Shown here one piece after another: positions 62,580 to 64,000 of a stretch of 64,000 bases of DNA. This DNA is from Aquincola tertiaricarbonis. Its GTDB lineage: Bacteria > Pseudomonadota > Gammaproteobacteria > Burkholderiales > Burkholderiaceae_C. A program made the translations under genes and the position numbers. Each line of letters starts with the position of its first letter. Position 1 is the first letter of the stretch. A model generated the notes under the pieces. That model saw only the letters and a list, made by a program, of their open reading frames with translations. It searched no databases and was not told the origin of the DNA. Location of the stretch: positions 283,029 to 347,028 of the forward strand of contig NZ_JZUE01000003.1 of assembly GCF_000969605.1 (NCBI RefSeq). Direction: 5' to 3'.

Positions 62580-63443
62580 TCAAGCCTGTGCTGGTGGGCG
62601 TGGTCTTGCTGCGATGACAACATACGGAGGCAGTCTGCCAGGCAGCAGATTCAAGACGAAGCCCATTTCACTATCTGCGGTTATGAACGGCACCACCACT
62701 TCGTTGGCATTCGGTGGGCTGAGTTTTGTCCCATCAATCCCGCCGACCAAATAGCTGATGTTCTGATCCGTGCCTAAAATTATTCCGTTCAGCAGCGGTT
62801 CATGTACTTCGAGCCGGACGATTTTATGCAGCCATACATGTGCAATCTTCGCCAGCATTCGAACGAACGGCCATGCCATTAGCTCAGGATTCTGAGCCCA
62901 TGCGTCTGTCAGATACCAGCCAACGGCGGCAGGGTGTCGCTGCTGAACCTTTCTGATCTCCTCGCCGTCTCCAATGACGTCAACCTCGATTGCAGGTCTT
63001 GCGGAGGTCGGCGACTGTCCAGTCATGATGCCTGGTGGAGGCAAGCGTAGTGCGAGCAGGACTGACGGGTACTGTTCGATCGGCAGGCGCTCGTCGATGA
63101 AGCTATCGTCCGGGAAAACGTACCTTACTTCAAAGTCGCTTTGGCGCTCGTTAGGGCGGCGCGTTGGAAAGAGGTGCCGCGACCGGTACGCGCCGTACGC
63201 GTGTCGTGCGACATCCGCTTCGAAGTTCGACGTGACGTCGCGACAACTGTGGCAACTTGCATAAAGCAATTCCTCGGTGCCCCCAAGTGCATGAGCAACG
63301 ACGTGCTCTTTGCTGAGTCCGGGTCCAACGAAACCGCAGTAGATGCAAGTTGCGACCCGCTTGCGGCGGTTGCGACGTTGATGTTTTCCAGACATAAGCT
63401 CATTCCAGAACGCTGCGTTTAAATCGTTCGGCTGGCGTGCCAC
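62580..63443 (-). CDS. HNH endonuclease-domain protein of the right arm
   Basis: 287 residues from a GTG at 63443 (AAGG 5 bases upstream); an ATG at 63395 just after the ligase stop is an alternative. The HNH part is CIYCGFVGPGLSKEHVVAHALGG followed by ASCHSCRD, with two Cys pairs and EH plus a later Cys pair. The remaining 200 residues are alpha/beta with AHVWLHKIVRLEV and no recognised domain. Its role (defense, repair or homing) is open. Confidence 0.72.
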   Translation of the reverse strand: MARQPNDLNAAFWNELMSGKHQRRNRRKRVATCIYCGFVGPGLSKEHVVAHALGGTEELLYASCHSCRDVTSNFEADVARHAYGAYRSRHLFPTRRPNERQSDFEVRYVFPDDSFIDERLPIEQYPSVLLALRLPPPGIMTGQSPTSARPAIEVDVIGDGEEIRKVQQRHPAAVGWYLTDAWAQNPELMAWPFVRMLAKIAHVWLHKIVRLEVHEPLLNGIILGTDQNISYLVGGIDGTKLSPPNANEVVVPFITADSEMGFVLNLLPGRLPPYVVIAARPRPPAQA

Positions 63444-64000
63444 CTGGCCTTTTGATTTTGAGCCAGTCGGAAGAGCGAGCGCCTGGCACGTAGGGCGAGG
63501 CCATGCGCTTCGCCACGATCCCCTCGAGCTTCAGCTGCACCGCCTGGCGGTACAGGTCCTGGCCCACCTCATCGAAGTGGCCCACCGGGAGCACGCAGGG
63601 CATCTCGCCGGCCAGCACCTTGGCCAGGCGCTTCTTCCGCTCGACCAGCGGCAGCTGCATCATGCTCTTGCCGTCCTGCACCAGCAGGTCGAACACGCAG
63701 AACACCGTCACATCGTCGCCGGCGCGGTAGCCGCGTCGCTTGGCGCGCGCATGCAGCTTGTTGAAGTCGCTCCGGCCCAGGTCATCTAGCACGCAGACCT
63801 CGCCGTCGACGATGCACCGGCCGCCGCGCAGGCACGCCAAAGAGGCCACGACCTCCGGGAACCACCTGGTTGCGTCCGTGCCGTTGCGCGACTGCAGCCG
63901 CACCGTGCCGCCGTCCCACTCGGCCAGCATGCGGTACCCGTCGTACTTGATCTCGTACAGCCAGTCGGGGTCCGAGAAGGGCGTGCCCACGCCCAGCAGC
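63400..64000 (-). CDS. ATP-dependent DNA ligase (LigD-like), partial
   Basis: At least 200 residues; the 5' end runs off the window. Adenylation motifs are EIKYDGYR (active Lys), IVDGEVCVLDD, FCVFDLLV, LEGIVAKR and SDWLKIKRPG. The protein ends about 15 residues after motif V, so the OB-fold is lacking, a form seen in some stand-alone proteobacterial ligases. Cytoplasmic repair of breaks is likely. It overlaps the HNH gene. Confidence 0.8.
   Translation of the reverse strand, partial: LLGVGTPFSDPDWLYEIKYDGYRMLAEWDGGTVRLQSRNGTDATRWFPEVVASLACLRGGRCIVDGEVCVLDDLGRSDFNKLHARAKRRGYRAGDDVTVFCVFDLLVQDGKSMMQLPLVERKKRLAKVLAGEMPCVLPVGHFDEVGQDLYRQAVQLKLEGIVAKRMASPYVPGARSSDWLKIKRPGGTPAERFKRSVLE

Overview
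The window is GC-rich DNA (roughly two thirds G+C by eye) that fits a betaproteobacterium of the order Burkholderiales. The support is a bamC-dapA pair, a stand-alone parE, dense overlapping genes with GTG/TTG starts, and PEP-CTERM proteins. The genus cannot be named from the sequence.

Region 1 (1-6300) is host chromosome. bamC and dapA, then a translationally coupled trio (MFS permease, 42-residue membrane peptide, methyltransferase), read leftward; parE reads rightward and ends at a strong bidirectional terminator. Region 2 (6310-6354) is the 3' half of a tRNA-Asn gene without its 5' half. This is the scar of integration of a large prophage, whose other end (expected to carry an intact tRNA-Asn) is not in the window. 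From 6355 to the right edge everything appears to be prophage or its cargo, so the element is over 57 kb.

The prophage has lambda-like logic. A leftward early operon (18277 to 6487, about 20 genes) runs from promoter PL with a palindromic operator. It carries several membrane micro-proteins, a Cas4/AddB-like nuclease (frameshifted), a RecT-like annealase, an SbcC-like ATPase, DUF5131 and ASCH-like proteins, DUF4224 and the integrase. The immunity region holds a CI-like repressor, a co-transcribed SHOCT membrane protein in the position of lambda rex, and a YdaS/Cro-like regulator. The rightward early operon passes a structured 20.4-20.6 kb leader, then a cupin, a C5-cytosine methyltransferase with five tandem target-recognition-like repeats, a DndC/PAPS-reductase-like protein, a Dam-type methyltransferase, YdaU-like and P-like replication genes (with an iteron-like array inside the former), RusA, and a Q-like zinc protein.

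Late genes run from about 29 kb to 59 kb. First come two lipoproteins, HNH, a PEP-CTERM cargo gene, terminase, portal, ClpP-type protease and an HK97-fold capsid. Then come an Ig-like protein and an SGNH esterase lodged among the head-tail connector genes, and a siphovirus tail with a GGGAAAC -1 frameshift between the two chaperone frames. The tip and a lysis cassette (holin, SAR endolysin, nested Rz/Rz1) follow.

The right arm (59-64 kb) looks like lower-GC cargo: a GvpU-like protein, an SRAP peptidase, an acyltransferase-3 membrane enzyme, a second PEP-CTERM protein, an HNH protein and the end of an ATP-dependent DNA ligase. The most interesting themes are (i) the compact DNA-modification operon built around a DndC-like protein without the other dnd genes; (ii) envelope-conversion cargo (two PEP-CTERM proteins and an acyltransferase) matched to a virion-borne esterase; (iii) a structured RNA-like leader; and (iv) the repressor-linked membrane protein.
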